Below, piece after piece: positions 32,866 to 42,012 of a DNA stretch of 64,000 nucleotides. Source of the DNA: Dyella silvae (GTDB lineage: Bacteria; Pseudomonadota; Gammaproteobacteria; Xanthomonadales; Rhodanobacteraceae); assembly GCF_026421305.1 (NCBI RefSeq), contig NZ_JAPJBQ010000011.1:16528-80527 (forward strand), in the 5' to 3' direction. Numbering within the stretch: position 1 is the first letter of the stretch; each line of letters begins with the position of its first letter. The notes under the pieces are model-generated. The model did no database searches. It was not told where the DNA came from and worked only from the letters and a program-made list of their open reading frames with translations. The position numbers and the translations under genes are program-made.

Positions 32866-35826
32866 ATGAAGAACCCAAATTACACCCGCAAACTGCTGGC
32901 CCTGGCCTGCTTGGCCGCTATCGCTGGCCCGGCCGCCGCGCAAGATGCTGCGAAGAACGACGCCTCGCCCGCTGATGCCAGCCAGGCCACCAAGCTGGAG
33001 ACGGTAACCGTTACCGGTACCCGCATTTCCAACCCGAACGTCATCTCGCCGACCCCGGTCGCCGTGATGAGCGCCGCCGAAATCAAGGCCACCGGTGCGA
33101 TCAACATCGGCGATTTGATGACGACAATGCCGCAGCTGGCTACCACTTTCACCATGGGTAATTCGGGCCGTTTCATCGGCACCGCAGGCGTGGCCGAAAT
33201 GGACCTGCGCAACCTGGGTACCAGCCGCACGTTGGTGCTGGTCAATGGTCGTCGTTTTGTGGGTTCCAGCGCGGGTGACACCGGCGTCGACGTGAACCTG
33301 ATCCCGGCCGACTGGATCGAGCGCGTTGAAATCATCACCGGCGGCGCCTCGGCAGTGTACGGTGCCGACGCAGTGACCGGCGTGATCAACTTCATCCTCA
33401 AGAAGAACTACCAGGGCGCCAACCTGCACGCGCAGCTCGGCACCTCGGAGCACGGTGGCTTCAAGAAGGGCCTGTTCTCGCTCTCCGGCGGCATGAACTT
33501 CGACAACAACCGCGGCAACATCGCGGCGTCGGTGGAGCATAGCGACCAGGACGAGCTGATGTTCCGCGACCGCTTTGGCCACGAAGCCTACGCGACGATC
33601 AAGACGCCCAAGGGCCCGACCAACTCCGCCCTGTTCGACAACGCCGGCGGTTACACGCGTGTCGATGCCGGCACATTCTCGATCGGCAAAGCCACGGACG
33701 TCTCCAAGCGTTACGTGTTCAACCAGGATCACACGATCCGCAAGCAGCAGTTCAACGGCATCTATGACGACGCCGGCTACTGCCAGGATTGCGATCGCTC
33801 GGACAACAATAAGTACGTGCAGCTGCAGCCGAAGTATGGCCGCACCACGCTGAGCACGATCGCCAGCTATGACCTGACGCCCGAGCACAAGCTGTACTTT
33901 GAAGGCACCTACAGTCACGTCGACGTCAAGCAGCAGTCGTCGCCGGCATTCGACAGCACCCGCGCCAAGGGCAATGGCTATGTGATCACACGCGACAACG
34001 CCTACATCACGTCCGATCTCGCCGCGCTGATGGACGCCAACAAGCTGAAGTCCATTCGCGTTTCCCGCATCGACGGCGATGCCGGCGTGCGTGGCGAAGA
34101 CACCAAGCGCGACACCGCACGTGCCGTGTTCGGCGCGAACGGCGTGATTGCCTCCGACTGGCAGTACGACGCTTCGGTGAACTACGGTGTGACGGACGAA
34201 ACCCGCCACAACCTCAACAACCGCATCCATGATCGCTTCTTTGCGTCCATCGATGCTGTAAGGGACAGCAACGGCAATATCGTCTGCCGTTCCAGCATTA
34301 ATCCGAACTACATCAACCCGAACCACATCAACGTGGCTCAGAACAACCGCGGCGGCGTACTCAACCCGATCGCGCTGGGTGGCGGCTGCGTGCCCACCAG
34401 CATCTTCGGCGCTGGCGTGATCAACCCGGCGGCGGCACGTTGGTTCAACACCACCACCACCACCACGTCGCATCTGACGCAGTTTGTGGGTGGCGGCTCG
34501 ATCACCAACAACAATCTGTTCCAGATGCCGTTCGAAGCGGGCGCCGCCAGCATGGCCGCCGGCATCGAGTACCGCCGCGAAACCAGCAGCCAGACCACGG
34601 ATCCGCTGGACCAGCAGGGCTTGACCTTCCTCAATGCCATCCCGAGCTCGGGTGGCGCGTACAACGTGAAGGAAGGCTACATCGAAACGGCGCTGCCGCT
34701 GATTTCCGGCCGCCCGTTTGCGCAGAACCTGACCTTCGACGCAGCGGCCCGTTTCTCCGACTACAGCACCATCGGCCACACCAAGGCTTGGCGCTGGGGC
34801 CTGGACTGGTCGATCATCGATGACCTGCGCCTGCGTGGCACCATGTCCAGCGCCGTGCGTGCACCGAACATCGGCGAGCTCTTCGGCGGCCAGACCCAGA
34901 ACTTCTTCACGATCAGCAACGACCCGTGCTCGGCCGACCAGTTGCAGAACGGCGCAAGCCAGGCCGTACGCACGGCGAACTGCGCCGCGCTGGGCATTCC
35001 TGCGGGTTGGCAGTCCACGCGCACTTCCTCTGTGCAGGGCGTTTCGGGAAGCAATCCGGATCTGAAGCCGGAGCAGGGTCGCACCTGGACCGCGGGCATG
35101 GTGATCACGCCGCGCTTTATCGACAACTTCGGCCTGACGCTGGACTACTGGAACATCAGGCTGACCAACGCGATCACCGCGCCGGGCGGCTTGGACATTG
35201 TGGATCGCTGCGTGGACACGCCGAGCGGCATCAACAACGTCTACTGCCTCAACGCAGAGCGTGATCCGGTGACGCATGAGCTGGTGTCGATCCGTTCGGT
35301 CAACCAGAACATCTCCGCCCTCAGCACCTCGGGCGTGGATATTGGCGCGTACTACAGCACCGAGGTCGGCGGCGGCAACCTGAAGTTCAACCTCAATGCC
35401 ACCAAGGTGATCGCGTTTACCGAGCATCCGTTCCAAGACGACCCGAGCACGGCCATCCAGGACAATGGCACCGCCACGACCAATGGCGCGTTCCCGAAGT
35501 GGAAGGCCACGCTGTACACCACTTACGGCTGGAACAACTGGGTGTTTAACTGGAACATGCGCTACTTCTCCTCGATGCTTCGCGTGAGCAACGAGAGCTA
35601 CGCGTCGAACCCGATCCAGACGACCCCGATCAAGACGGGTATCGGCTTCTTCAACGACGCCAAGGTCAGCTACTCGATTCCCAACAGTGGCTGGCAGGTG
35701 TACGGCGGCATCACCAACGTGTTCGACCGCAATCCGCCGGTGAACTTCTTCGGTACCGGTGCTTCCAGCGGTATCTACGATGCCATCGGCCGCGCCTACT
35801 ACGCAGGCTTCAACTACAACTTCTGA
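32866..35826 (+). CDS. TonB-dependent outer membrane receptor
   Basis: A 986-residue outer membrane transporter. The signal peptide is MKNPNYTRKLLALACLAAIA to AAAQ. The TonB box region is TKLETVTVTGTRIS. The plug domain follows (PTPVAVMSAAEIKATGAINI, DLRNLGTSRTLVLVNGRRFV, IPADWIERVEIITGGASAVY, then GADAVTGVINFI). A ~22-strand barrel ends in GFNYNF with the terminal phenylalanine needed for outer membrane insertion. It belongs to the large CirA/OMR-like receptors abundant in Xanthomonadales, which take up sugars, peptides or chelated metals; the substrate is unknown. No ECF sigma pair lies next to it. A strong terminator follows. Confidence 0.95.
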   Translation: MKNPNYTRKLLALACLAAIAGPAAAQDAAKNDASPADASQATKLETVTVTGTRISNPNVISPTPVAVMSAAEIKATGAINIGDLMTTMPQLATTFTMGNSGRFIGTAGVAEMDLRNLGTSRTLVLVNGRRFVGSSAGDTGVDVNLIPADWIERVEIITGGASAVYGADAVTGVINFILKKNYQGANLHAQLGTSEHGGFKKGLFSLSGGMNFDNNRGNIAASVEHSDQDELMFRDRFGHEAYATIKTPKGPTNSALFDNAGGYTRVDAGTFSIGKATDVSKRYVFNQDHTIRKQQFNGIYDDAGYCQDCDRSDNNKYVQLQPKYGRTTLSTIASYDLTPEHKLYFEGTYSHVDVKQQSSPAFDSTRAKGNGYVITRDNAYITSDLAALMDANKLKSIRVSRIDGDAGVRGEDTKRDTARAVFGANGVIASDWQYDASVNYGVTDETRHNLNNRIHDRFFASIDAVRDSNGNIVCRSSINPNYINPNHINVAQNNRGGVLNPIALGGGCVPTSIFGAGVINPAAARWFNTTTTTTSHLTQFVGGGSITNNNLFQMPFEAGAASMAAGIEYRRETSSQTTDPLDQQGLTFLNAIPSSGGAYNVKEGYIETALPLISGRPFAQNLTFDAAARFSDYSTIGHTKAWRWGLDWSIIDDLRLRGTMSSAVRAPNIGELFGGQTQNFFTISNDPCSADQLQNGASQAVRTANCAALGIPAGWQSTRTSSVQGVSGSNPDLKPEQGRTWTAGMVITPRFIDNFGLTLDYWNIRLTNAITAPGGLDIVDRCVDTPSGINNVYCLNAERDPVTHELVSIRSVNQNISALSTSGVDIGAYYSTEVGGGNLKFNLNATKVIAFTEHPFQDDPSTAIQDNGTATTNGAFPKWKATLYTTYGWNNWVFNWNMRYFSSMLRVSNESYASNPIQTTPIKTGIGFFNDAKVSYSIPNSGWQVYGGITNVFDRNPPVNFFGTGASSGIYDAIGRAYYAGFNYNF

Positions 35827-35855
35827 TCCTGGGTGGCAGCCCAGGAGCTTGGGGT

Positions 35856-35887
35856 GAAAGGGCCGGCCTAGCCGGCCCTTTCTTTTC
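35856..35887 (+). terminator. Intrinsic terminator of the TonB-dependent receptor
   Basis: AAAGGGCCGGC-CTA-GCCGGCCCTTT stem followed by TTTCTTTT, 30 bases after the stop codon. Confidence 0.88.
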
Positions 35888-35900
35888 TAACCACCCGAGC

Positions 35901-36040
35901 AAAAAGAAAGGCCCCCTTGCGGGGGCCGGGGGTCAGACCTAAGGGGAGGAGCCTGACCCGATGCTCCCAGAGGGATGGCATGGGGGATATGCCCAGGGAG
36001 CGCACGTAGGTTGCCCCGTACCGAACCTTTCGCCTATCGG
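35901..36040 (-). ncRNA. Candidate small RNA with C-rich loops (sX13-like layout)
   Basis: Reading leftward, three hairpins follow with almost no spacer. The first (36001-35963) has a GCTCCC/GGGAGC stem with an inner GGCAT-ATCCCCC-ATGCC hairpin. The second (35959-35930) has a GGGTCAG/CTGACCC stem with a CTCCTCCCC loop. The third (35927-35910) is GGCCCCC-GCAA-GGGGGCC followed by TTTCTTTTT, a textbook terminator. A possible promoter is GTGACG (36075-36070) and TATCGG (36052-36047) with a 17-base spacer, giving a ~140-base RNA. C-rich loops recall sX13 of Xanthomonas, but I cannot confirm homology. There is no open reading frame of note. The 5' end is a guess. Confidence 0.5.
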
Positions 36041-36189
36041 CGACTTCCGATAGTTATGTCGTTCATGGACGTCACATCACCTCACTGCCAATGCCGGACA
36101 AATCAGGCTTCTACTTTCAGATTCGTCTTATGTTTTGCCGCCCCACCGACTCATAGAGTGACAGGCGTCCCACGTGAGCAAGGAATGCA

Positions 36190-36322
36190 CGCGGGCCCGC
36201 GGTGACGCGCGCGACGAGTCCGGGGATAAGGCTCCTGCCCCCTTTGGAGCCGGGAAACGTCGGGACATTTGAACAACGTGTGATGGGGAGAGCGGGTGAT
36301 CTGGGTCACCCGCTCTTTTTTT
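36190..36322 (+). ncRNA. Candidate second small RNA with a C-rich loop
   Basis: A strong intrinsic terminator (36290-36315, GAGCGGGTGA paired with TCACCCGCTC, then seven T) sits 177 bases before dinG with no gene ahead of it on this strand since the receptor terminator. Just upstream GGCTCC-TGCCCCCTTT-GGAGCC (36230-36251) forms a hairpin with a C-rich loop. Something is therefore transcribed rightward and ends here. The 5' end is unknown; 36190 is only an approximate limit. A short peptide gene cannot be excluded. Confidence 0.4.
36289..36322 (+). terminator. Strong intrinsic terminator upstream of dinG
   Basis: Ten-base-pair perfect stem with a six-base loop followed by TTTTTTT. On the opposite strand there is no T run, so it acts rightward only. 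Confidence 0.85.
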
Positions 36323-36498
36323 GTTTGAGATAAGGGTCGGCCGGAGACTCCCGCAAATAGCTCCAACAGCCGTGCAGGACGCTCGCTCGGGGCTATCGGG
36401 TTGGCTGGGCCGCCCGTCCGTCCACCGTCCAGGGCAATACCCGGTCCGACATGCGAGAATGACCGACCGACGCGGCCACCCTCGCCCGACCTGCCCCC

Positions 36499-38601
36499 AT
36501 GCTTGCCGACACAACCAAAGACGCGATCCGCGCCGCTTATACGCGCCTAAAGGACGGCCTGCCCGGCTTTCGCGCACGTGCGTCGCAAGGAAAGATGATT
36601 GCCGAGGTGGCGAAAGCGCTGGCACAGGAGGGTGGCGCAGCGGTTATCGAAGCGCCCACCGGCACCGGCAAGTCGATGGCCTATCTCATCGCCGGTGTCG
36701 AGGTAGCGCGCGCCCACAAGAAGAAACTGCTCATTGCCACCGCCACCGTGGCGCTGCAGGAGCAGTTGGTACAGCGCGATATCCCGCTTTATCTCCGGCT
36801 CAATGGCAGCGAAGCGAAGGTGGCCTTGGCCAAGGGGCGCGGCCGCTACCTGTGCCCGCGCAATCTCGCCATGGCCAGCAATAGCCTCAGCGAAACAGCG
36901 CAGATGGGCTTAGGGTTCGACGCCGACCTGGCCTTGTGGACCAAGCCGCCGCAGGAGCGCGACAAGAAGGCGCTATCGAAGCTGGCTGGCCTGTTCGATC
37001 GCAACGAATGGAACGGCGATATTGACGCCGCGCCGGAGCCGATCAGCGACGTGCTGCGGCCCATGATCACGACGAGTGCGGGAGGCTGCACGGGCCGCAA
37101 GTGCGTGCAGTTCATGAACTGCCCGTTCTTCGCAGCACGGCGGGCGGTAGGCGACGCCGACATCATCGTGGCCAATCAGGACCTGGTGCTGGCCGACCTC
37201 ACCATGCCGCGCGAGGAAGACGGTTTTGGCGGCGTGATCCTGCCGAAGCCGGACGAAACGCTGTACATCTTCGATGAAGGTCATCACGTACCGTCGAAAG
37301 CGATCGACCGCGGTGCTGCCGAGGTCTATATCAACGCGGCTGTGCGGCAGTTGAGCCGGCTTGGCCGCCAGATCCACGCCGCCTATTCGCTCACCGACAA
37401 GGAAGTGATCGGCAAACTGCCGCTCGATGCCGGTGATCAAAAGCTGCAGGAACTCAGCGATGCGCTGGAGGAGCTGGAGAAAGAAATCCGGCTCAGCTGG
37501 CTGCCTTCGCCCGATGACGACGAGCCGATGTATCGCGGTTCGCTCGGCCAACTCCCCGACGCGTGGGTAGAGCACGCGCGGGCGCTTTACGTGTTCACTG
37601 GCGAAGTGGAACGTTGGGTGGGCGCAGTCCGTCGCGCCGTGCTGGAGATGACGGAAAGCGGCCCAACACACGAAGCGCTGTCGCGCGAACTCGGTATGGC
37701 CCTCGAACGCATCGATCGCCAGCTGCGTACCTGGCGTGCGTGGTCCGCGACCGACGGCGATAATTCGCCGCCATTGGCACGCTGGGTGACGCTGAGTCCA
37801 GACCAGCAGTTGATCTGTCATGCATCGGCGGTATCGGCAGGCGGCTTGCTGCGCAGCGTGCTGTGGGGCAACGCGAGCGCCGTCGTGATGACGTCGGCCA
37901 CGCTGAGCGCCGGCGGCAATTTCCGCGGCTTCGCCGATGCGGTGGGCTTACCGGATGATTCCATAACCCTGAGCCTGCCGTCACCGTTCGATCTCGCGTC
38001 GCAGGCACGGCTGGAAGTTCCTGCCATGCGCGCACTGCCTGATGCACGCGAAGAGCACGTGCAGGAGATCTGCGACTGGCTGGCCGAGCATCTTGATTGG
38101 GACGCCGGCAACCTGGTGCTGTTCACGTCGCGCGCAAAACTCGATCGCGTGTTGCAAAAGTTGCCGATCGAACACGTGCGCAAGGTTCGCGCGCAAGGCT
38201 CGCTCGGCAAAGCGCAACTGGTTTCCGAGCACATTGCCGATATCGAAGCGGGCAAAGGCAGCACACTGTTCGGACTCGCTTCATTTGGTGAAGGTCTCGA
38301 TCTGCCGGGCAAACTGTGCGAGACCGTAGTGATTACGCAACTCCCCTTTGCCGTGCCCACGGACCCCGTGGGTGCCACCTATGCGGAATGGCTTGAATCT
38401 CGCGGGCGTAATCCATTCATTGAAGTCACGGTGCCAGAAGCCACGCGGCTGCTTACGCAGTATTGCGGGCGCCTGATCCGCACAGAAACCGATCGCGGCC
38501 GCATCGTGCTGCTGGATCGCCGCGTTGTGCTCAAGCGCTACGGCGAACGCATGCTCAAGGCGTTGCCCCCGTTCACCCGCGTCATCGAGAAGGTCGCATG
38601 A
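36499..38601 (+). CDS. dinG: ATP-dependent DNA helicase DinG
   Basis: A 700-residue superfamily 2, XPD-like 5'-3' helicase that resolves R-loops and unusual DNA structures. Walker A is EAPTGTGKS (K58); the DEAH-type box reads FDEGHH, usual for DinG. Iron-sulfur cysteines lie between them in RYLCPRN, CTGRKC and NCPFFAARR. The C-terminal helicase half has VMTSATLSAGG, NLVLFTSRA, FGLASFGEGLDLPG and LTQYCGRLIRTETDRG. The ATG at 36499 has no good ribosome binding site. The stop overlaps the next gene (ATGA), so the two are coupled. Confidence 0.96.
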   Translation: MLADTTKDAIRAAYTRLKDGLPGFRARASQGKMIAEVAKALAQEGGAAVIEAPTGTGKSMAYLIAGVEVARAHKKKLLIATATVALQEQLVQRDIPLYLRLNGSEAKVALAKGRGRYLCPRNLAMASNSLSETAQMGLGFDADLALWTKPPQERDKKALSKLAGLFDRNEWNGDIDAAPEPISDVLRPMITTSAGGCTGRKCVQFMNCPFFAARRAVGDADIIVANQDLVLADLTMPREEDGFGGVILPKPDETLYIFDEGHHVPSKAIDRGAAEVYINAAVRQLSRLGRQIHAAYSLTDKEVIGKLPLDAGDQKLQELSDALEELEKEIRLSWLPSPDDDEPMYRGSLGQLPDAWVEHARALYVFTGEVERWVGAVRRAVLEMTESGPTHEALSRELGMALERIDRQLRTWRAWSATDGDNSPPLARWVTLSPDQQLICHASAVSAGGLLRSVLWGNASAVVMTSATLSAGGNFRGFADAVGLPDDSITLSLPSPFDLASQARLEVPAMRALPDAREEHVQEICDWLAEHLDWDAGNLVLFTSRAKLDRVLQKLPIEHVRKVRAQGSLGKAQLVSEHIADIEAGKGSTLFGLASFGEGLDLPGKLCETVVITQLPFAVPTDPVGATYAEWLESRGRNPFIEVTVPEATRLLTQYCGRLIRTETDRGRIVLLDRRVVLKRYGERMLKALPPFTRVIEKVA

Positions 38602-39152
38602 GTTTTCATATCATCCGCGCAGCCGACATGAAACCTCAGCCGTGGAAGAACGGCCTGGGCACGACACGCGAAATTGCCCGCTTTCCTGCCGACGCGGGCA
38701 GCGACGATTTTCTGTGGCGTGTGAGCGTGGCGGAAGTGAACAGCGCCGCGCCGTTCTCCGCTTTTCCGGGCATCGACCGGCAGATTGCGCTGATCGATGG
38801 CGAAGGCTTCACCATGACCATGGATGGCCAGCACACGCATGCGCTGACCACCCCCTTCGCGCCGTTCGCCTTTCCGGGCGAGGCCCATGTGGATGTCGTG
38901 ATGGCTGGCGGCGCCACGCGCGACTTCAACCTGATGGTGCGCCGCGCCTGGGGCCGCGGCGACGTCCGCGTTCGCACGCAGGCGGGAAGTCACGTACCCG
39001 ATCCCGGCTGTGTACTGATCTATATCGCACGCGGCACGGCGACGACCATCGACGGCGATCTGCAGGCGGGTGACGCCTGGCAGCCTGATCGCAGCCCATT
39101 CGAGCTAGGCGAGGACAGCGTAGCGCTGCTCGTCATGGCGGAACCGCGCTAA
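38598..39152 (+). CDS. HutD/Ves family protein
   Basis: A 184-residue double-stranded beta-helix protein of the HutD/Ves family. The N-terminal motif MKPQPWKNGLGTTREIARFP and DFLWRVSVAEVNSAAPFSAF followed by PGIDRQIALIDGEGF are diagnostic. HutD is linked to histidine utilisation and Ves to cold-induced expression; neither has a proven catalytic role. No hut genes are nearby. It is translationally coupled to dinG. The C-terminal part holds cupin-like strands (GTATTIDGDLQAGDAWQPD). Confidence 0.9.
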   Translation: MSFHIIRAADMKPQPWKNGLGTTREIARFPADAGSDDFLWRVSVAEVNSAAPFSAFPGIDRQIALIDGEGFTMTMDGQHTHALTTPFAPFAFPGEAHVDVVMAGGATRDFNLMVRRAWGRGDVRVRTQAGSHVPDPGCVLIYIARGTATTIDGDLQAGDAWQPDRSPFELGEDSVALLVMAEPR

Positions 39153-39221
39153 CGACTGTCACCTCAGCGGCAACCGTAAGGGCTATCATCGCCGAGATTC
39201 CGCCAACCCCACGGTGAGCCC

Positions 39222-39800
39222 ATGGTGCTGCTGATCCTCGGTCTGGTGTTGTTTCTCGGCGTGCATTCCGTACGCATCTTTGCCAACGACTGGCGTAGCC
39301 GCCAGCTGGCCCGCCTCGGCGAAAAACGCTGGAAAGGGCTCTATACGCTTATTTCCATCGCTGGTTTTGTCCTGCTTATCTGGGGCTTCGGGCTGGCGCG
39401 GCAACAGCCGGTGCTGCTCTATGTGCCGCCCCTGTGGCTGCGGCACCTCAATGCGCTGTTCACGCTGGTGGCCTTCATTCTGGTGATCGCCGCCTATGTG
39501 CCCGGCAATCACCTGAAGGCCAAGTTGGGCCACCCCATGCTCGCCGGCGTGAAGACTTGGGCGTTTGGCCATCTGCTGGCCACCGGCATGCTGCATGACG
39601 TGGTGCTGTTCGGCGCCTTCCTGCTGTGGGCAGGCGTGGATTTCCTGGTCTGCCGCCGCCGTGACCGCGCCGCTGGCGTCACCTACCCCGCCGGCACGAT
39701 GAAGGGAGACATCATCGTGGTAGTGGCAGGCTTCGTTTTCTGGGCGATCTTCGCTTTCTGGCTTCACGGCTGGCTGATCGGCGTAAAGCCGATGGGGTGA
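39222..39800 (+). CDS. NnrU family membrane protein
   Basis: A 192-residue protein with about five membrane helices: LLILGLVLFLGVHSVRIFAN, then LYTLISIAGFVLLIWGFGLA, then NALFTLVAFILVIAAYVPGN, LLATGMLHDVVLFGAFLLWA and a C-terminal IIVVVAGFVFWAIFAFWLHG. The first helix with HSVRIF and the H-L-L-A-x-G region match the NnrU/isoprenoid-quinone family found near nitric oxide reductase genes in some bacteria. No such genes are here, so the role is open. A TATCAT sequence 35 bases upstream may be its -10. Confidence 0.85.
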   Translation: MVLLILGLVLFLGVHSVRIFANDWRSRQLARLGEKRWKGLYTLISIAGFVLLIWGFGLARQQPVLLYVPPLWLRHLNALFTLVAFILVIAAYVPGNHLKAKLGHPMLAGVKTWAFGHLLATGMLHDVVLFGAFLLWAGVDFLVCRRRDRAAGVTYPAGTMKGDIIVVVAGFVFWAIFAFWLHGWLIGVKPMG

Positions 39801-39869
39801 AGGTAGTCATCTACGCGGCGCCATGCCGCTGAGCTAGAGTGGCGCCAACTTCGGGACGAGGATCGGGCT

Positions 39870-40067
39870 ATGGCTGCTTTTCTGCTTTGGCTTTTGCTGC
39901 TGGTGATCTGCTGGCCGATCGCCCTGGTGGCGCTCATTCTTTATCCCATCGTGTGGTTGCTGATGCTGCCGTTCCGCCTGATCGGCATCACGGTGAGCGC
40001 CGTGTTCGCAGCGCTCGCTGCCATGCTGATGCTTCCCGCGCGCGTGTTGCGCGGTCGTCCGGTTTAA
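39870..40067 (+). CDS. Small membrane protein, 65 aa
   Basis: Almost wholly hydrophobic: LLWLLLLVICWPIALVALIL, then YPIVWLLMLPFRLIGITVSA and VFAALAAMLMLPARVLRG, giving two membrane helices with a short basic C-terminus. The stop is directly followed by the GTG start of the next gene, which implies coupled translation. Short hydrophobic proteins like this occur widely in Xanthomonadales without a known role. Confidence 0.7.
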   Translation: MAAFLLWLLLLVICWPIALVALILYPIVWLLMLPFRLIGITVSAVFAALAAMLMLPARVLRGRPV

Positions 40068-40661
40068 GTGGAAAAGCCCGACGCGCCCTCCTGCGAGCGC
40101 AACCGCGATCCCATCCTCGATGTGTTGCGCACGTACTTCGCCGATCGCCGGCACGTGCTGGAGATTGGCAGCGGTACCGGGCAACACGCGGTGTATTTCG
40201 CTGCGGCGCTGCCGCATCTGCAGTGGCAATGCACTGATCGCGCGGAGAACTTGCCGGGCATCCGCATGTGGCTGGATGATGCCAGCCTGCCAAACACACC
40301 CGCGCCGCTCGAGCTGGATGTAGGTGGCCCATGGCCTTCGCGTCGATATGACGCCGTTTTCAGCGCCAACACGCTGCACATCATGGCCTGGGACGAGGTC
40401 GAGCAACTGTTTGAGCATCTTGCCGGCGTGACCACCGACGACGCCATGCTCGTTATCTACGGCCCGTTCAACTATGACGGCCACTACACCAGCGACAGCA
40501 ATGCTTCGTTTGATCAGTGGCTACAGGCGCGCGGCGTCCACATGCGTATTCGTGACGCGGAAGCCGTCGATGCGCTGGCCGAGATTCATGGGTTCGATCT
40601 CATCGACGATATCGCCATGCCTGCCAATAACCGGACTCGCATCTGGCAGCGCAACCGCTGA
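40068..40661 (+). CDS. DUF938 class I SAM-dependent methyltransferase-like protein
   Basis: A 197-residue methyltransferase-fold protein of the DUF938 family. The N-terminus SCERNRDPILDVLRTYF and the SAM motif HVLEIGSGTGQHAVYFAAAL are diagnostic, as are AVFSANTLHIMAWDEVEQLF and YGPFNYDGHYTSDSNASFD. The substrate is not known. The start is GTG at 40068, immediately after the TAA of the preceding gene, an exact stop-start junction. A later in-frame ATG would delete conserved residues. Confidence 0.88.
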   Translation: MEKPDAPSCERNRDPILDVLRTYFADRRHVLEIGSGTGQHAVYFAAALPHLQWQCTDRAENLPGIRMWLDDASLPNTPAPLELDVGGPWPSRRYDAVFSANTLHIMAWDEVEQLFEHLAGVTTDDAMLVIYGPFNYDGHYTSDSNASFDQWLQARGVHMRIRDAEAVDALAEIHGFDLIDDIAMPANNRTRIWQRNR

Positions 40662-40730
40662 CCCCTGAATATTCGGCATTGGCATTTGGATGGGAAGGCG
40701 GCACGATGTGCTCAGCCCTTGACCCGGATC

Positions 40731-41153
40731 ATGCGACCCTACGTGCAAGCCATTGACACGCTAACCCCTTGCCCCTGTGGCAACGATGCCGGCTATGCCC
40801 ACTGCTGCGGACTGCTGCATGACGGCGGCATCGCGGCCACGGCCGAGCAGCTCATGCGCTCGCGTTACAGCGCCTACGTGCTCAAGCGCGAGGACTACCT
40901 GCTTGCCACCTGGCATCACAGCACGCGCCCGGCACACCTGAAGCTGAGCGCCCAGCAACCGGCACCGACCTGGCTGGGACTCACGGTCAAGCGCCATGAG
41001 AGCGATGGCGACGAGGCTACGGTGGAATTTGTGGTCCGGCTGCGCTACGGCGGTGGCAAAGCGCAGCGCATGCATGAGATCAGCCGCTTCGTGCGTGAGA
41101 ACGGACGCTGGTTCTACGTGGACGGCGAATTTCCGGAAGGATCCACCGACTGA
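40731..41153 (+). CDS. YchJ family SEC-C motif protein
   Basis: A 140-residue protein of the UPF0225/YchJ family. The SEC-C zinc-binding motif near the N-terminus reads [16 protein letters not shown]. The conserved [20 protein letters not shown] and TWHHSTRP follow, and the C-terminal NTF2-like part ends [18 protein letters not shown]. The function is not known. The ATG at 40731 is preferred over an earlier in-frame start because YchJ proteins begin shortly before the cysteine motif. It converges on the NRDE gene with 48 bases between stops, holding part of a GGAGCGCACTTGTGCG hairpin. Confidence 0.87.
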   Translation: MRPYVQAIDTLTPCPCGNDAGYAHCCGLLHDGGIAATAEQLMRSRYSAYVLKREDYLLATWHHSTRPAHLKLSAQQPAPTWLGLTVKRHESDGDEATVEFVVRLRYGGGKAQRMHEISRFVRENGRWFYVDGEFPEGSTD

Positions 41154-41201
41154 CTTTCCTTTGCAGGAGCGCACTTGTGCGGCCCTGCGACAGGCAAAGG
41201 A

Positions 41202-41963
41202 TCACGGTGAGAACGGGATAGCCGTCTCGCCCTCTTCGCGACCAAACGGTCCAAAACGCCGCTCCACCACGACACCGCGACCGTCGTAACCCACAGCCAC
41301 CACCGTGCTTGCGCGCGTGCCGTAATGCTCGCCTCGTATGAAGGCGGATGACAGCCAACGCTCCCGTTCCAGACCAACACCCGTATCGGGCAGCTCGTCA
41401 TCGGGATAGCCACGGGGATCGGCCAGCGCTTCGAACAAGGGCGCGAACTCGTCGTCATGGCCCGCGTCGATCCACGCCTGCAATTGCTGCATCAGCGTGC
41501 GTGTCTTTGGCCATGGCGTATTGAAGTCGGCATTCGAAAGACCATGCACGCCAGGCGTTACCGCCTGCGCACGCGGCTCGGGTCGATTGCCGAGATAGAA
41601 CGCATGCGTGGTGTCGAATGTGAGCAGATTGAAGGGTCTGTAATCGGCGGCGGTCTTCAGCAACGCATCGGCGTGGTTTGTCGCATCGGCGACGCCGCCA
41701 AGGTAATCCAGGGCAAGCAGCCCACGCGAACGCCCATGTTGCGGGTCGCGCGGATCGCGCACGTTGGTCACGACGCTGCAACGCCCGCCGTCGGTGACAC
41801 CCAGCCAGGTGCCACCGGCTTCCAGATCCTTTCCCGCGATGATGGGCGGCGTTTCCCAACGCGCCAGCGGCACACTGGGTCGTGCATGGAATTCGTCACG
41901 GTTGCCGGCGAGCAATAGCCGCCAGCGCGGGTGAACCTGCCATGCGAAGGCGATCAGGCACAT
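41202..41963 (-). CDS. NRDE/TANGO2 family protein
   Basis: A 253-residue protein of the NRDE family, related to human TANGO2. The N-terminus MCLIAFAW followed by LLLAGNRDEFHARPS carries the defining N-R-D-E motif and a Cys2 typical of Ntn-like hydrolases. GGTWLGVTDGGRCSVVTNVR and GVHGLSNADFNTPWPKT are also family markers. Recent work links TANGO2-type proteins to heme trafficking and CoA metabolism; the bacterial role is unsettled. It lies downstream of the methylglyoxal-synthase-like gene, 49 bases away, on the same strand. Confidence 0.9.
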   Translation of the reverse strand: MCLIAFAWQVHPRWRLLLAGNRDEFHARPSVPLARWETPPIIAGKDLEAGGTWLGVTDGGRCSVVTNVRDPRDPQHGRSRGLLALDYLGGVADATNHADALLKTAADYRPFNLLTFDTTHAFYLGNRPEPRAQAVTPGVHGLSNADFNTPWPKTRTLMQQLQAWIDAGHDDEFAPLFEALADPRGYPDDELPDTGVGLERERWLSSAFIRGEHYGTRASTVVAVGYDGRGVVVERRFGPFGREEGETAIPFSP

Positions 41964-42012
41964 ATCGATGCGGCTCCGAGCGTGAGGCCGCCATTGTCCG
42001 CGAGCATTACCT

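Noticed and set aside
32725..35436. A 903-codon open frame on the minus strand opposite the TonB-dependent receptor
   Set aside because: The receptor on the plus strand is unmistakable; the antisense frame has low-complexity, A/V/R-rich translation and no family features. It is a by-product of high GC content.
35975..36205. A 76-codon frame between the receptor and dinG
   Set aside because: It covers both candidate small-RNA regions, lacks a ribosome binding site and has no protein-like features.
38598..39152. Histidine utilisation operon suggested by HutD
   Set aside because: No hutH, hutU or hutI genes are near; the gene is coupled to dinG instead.
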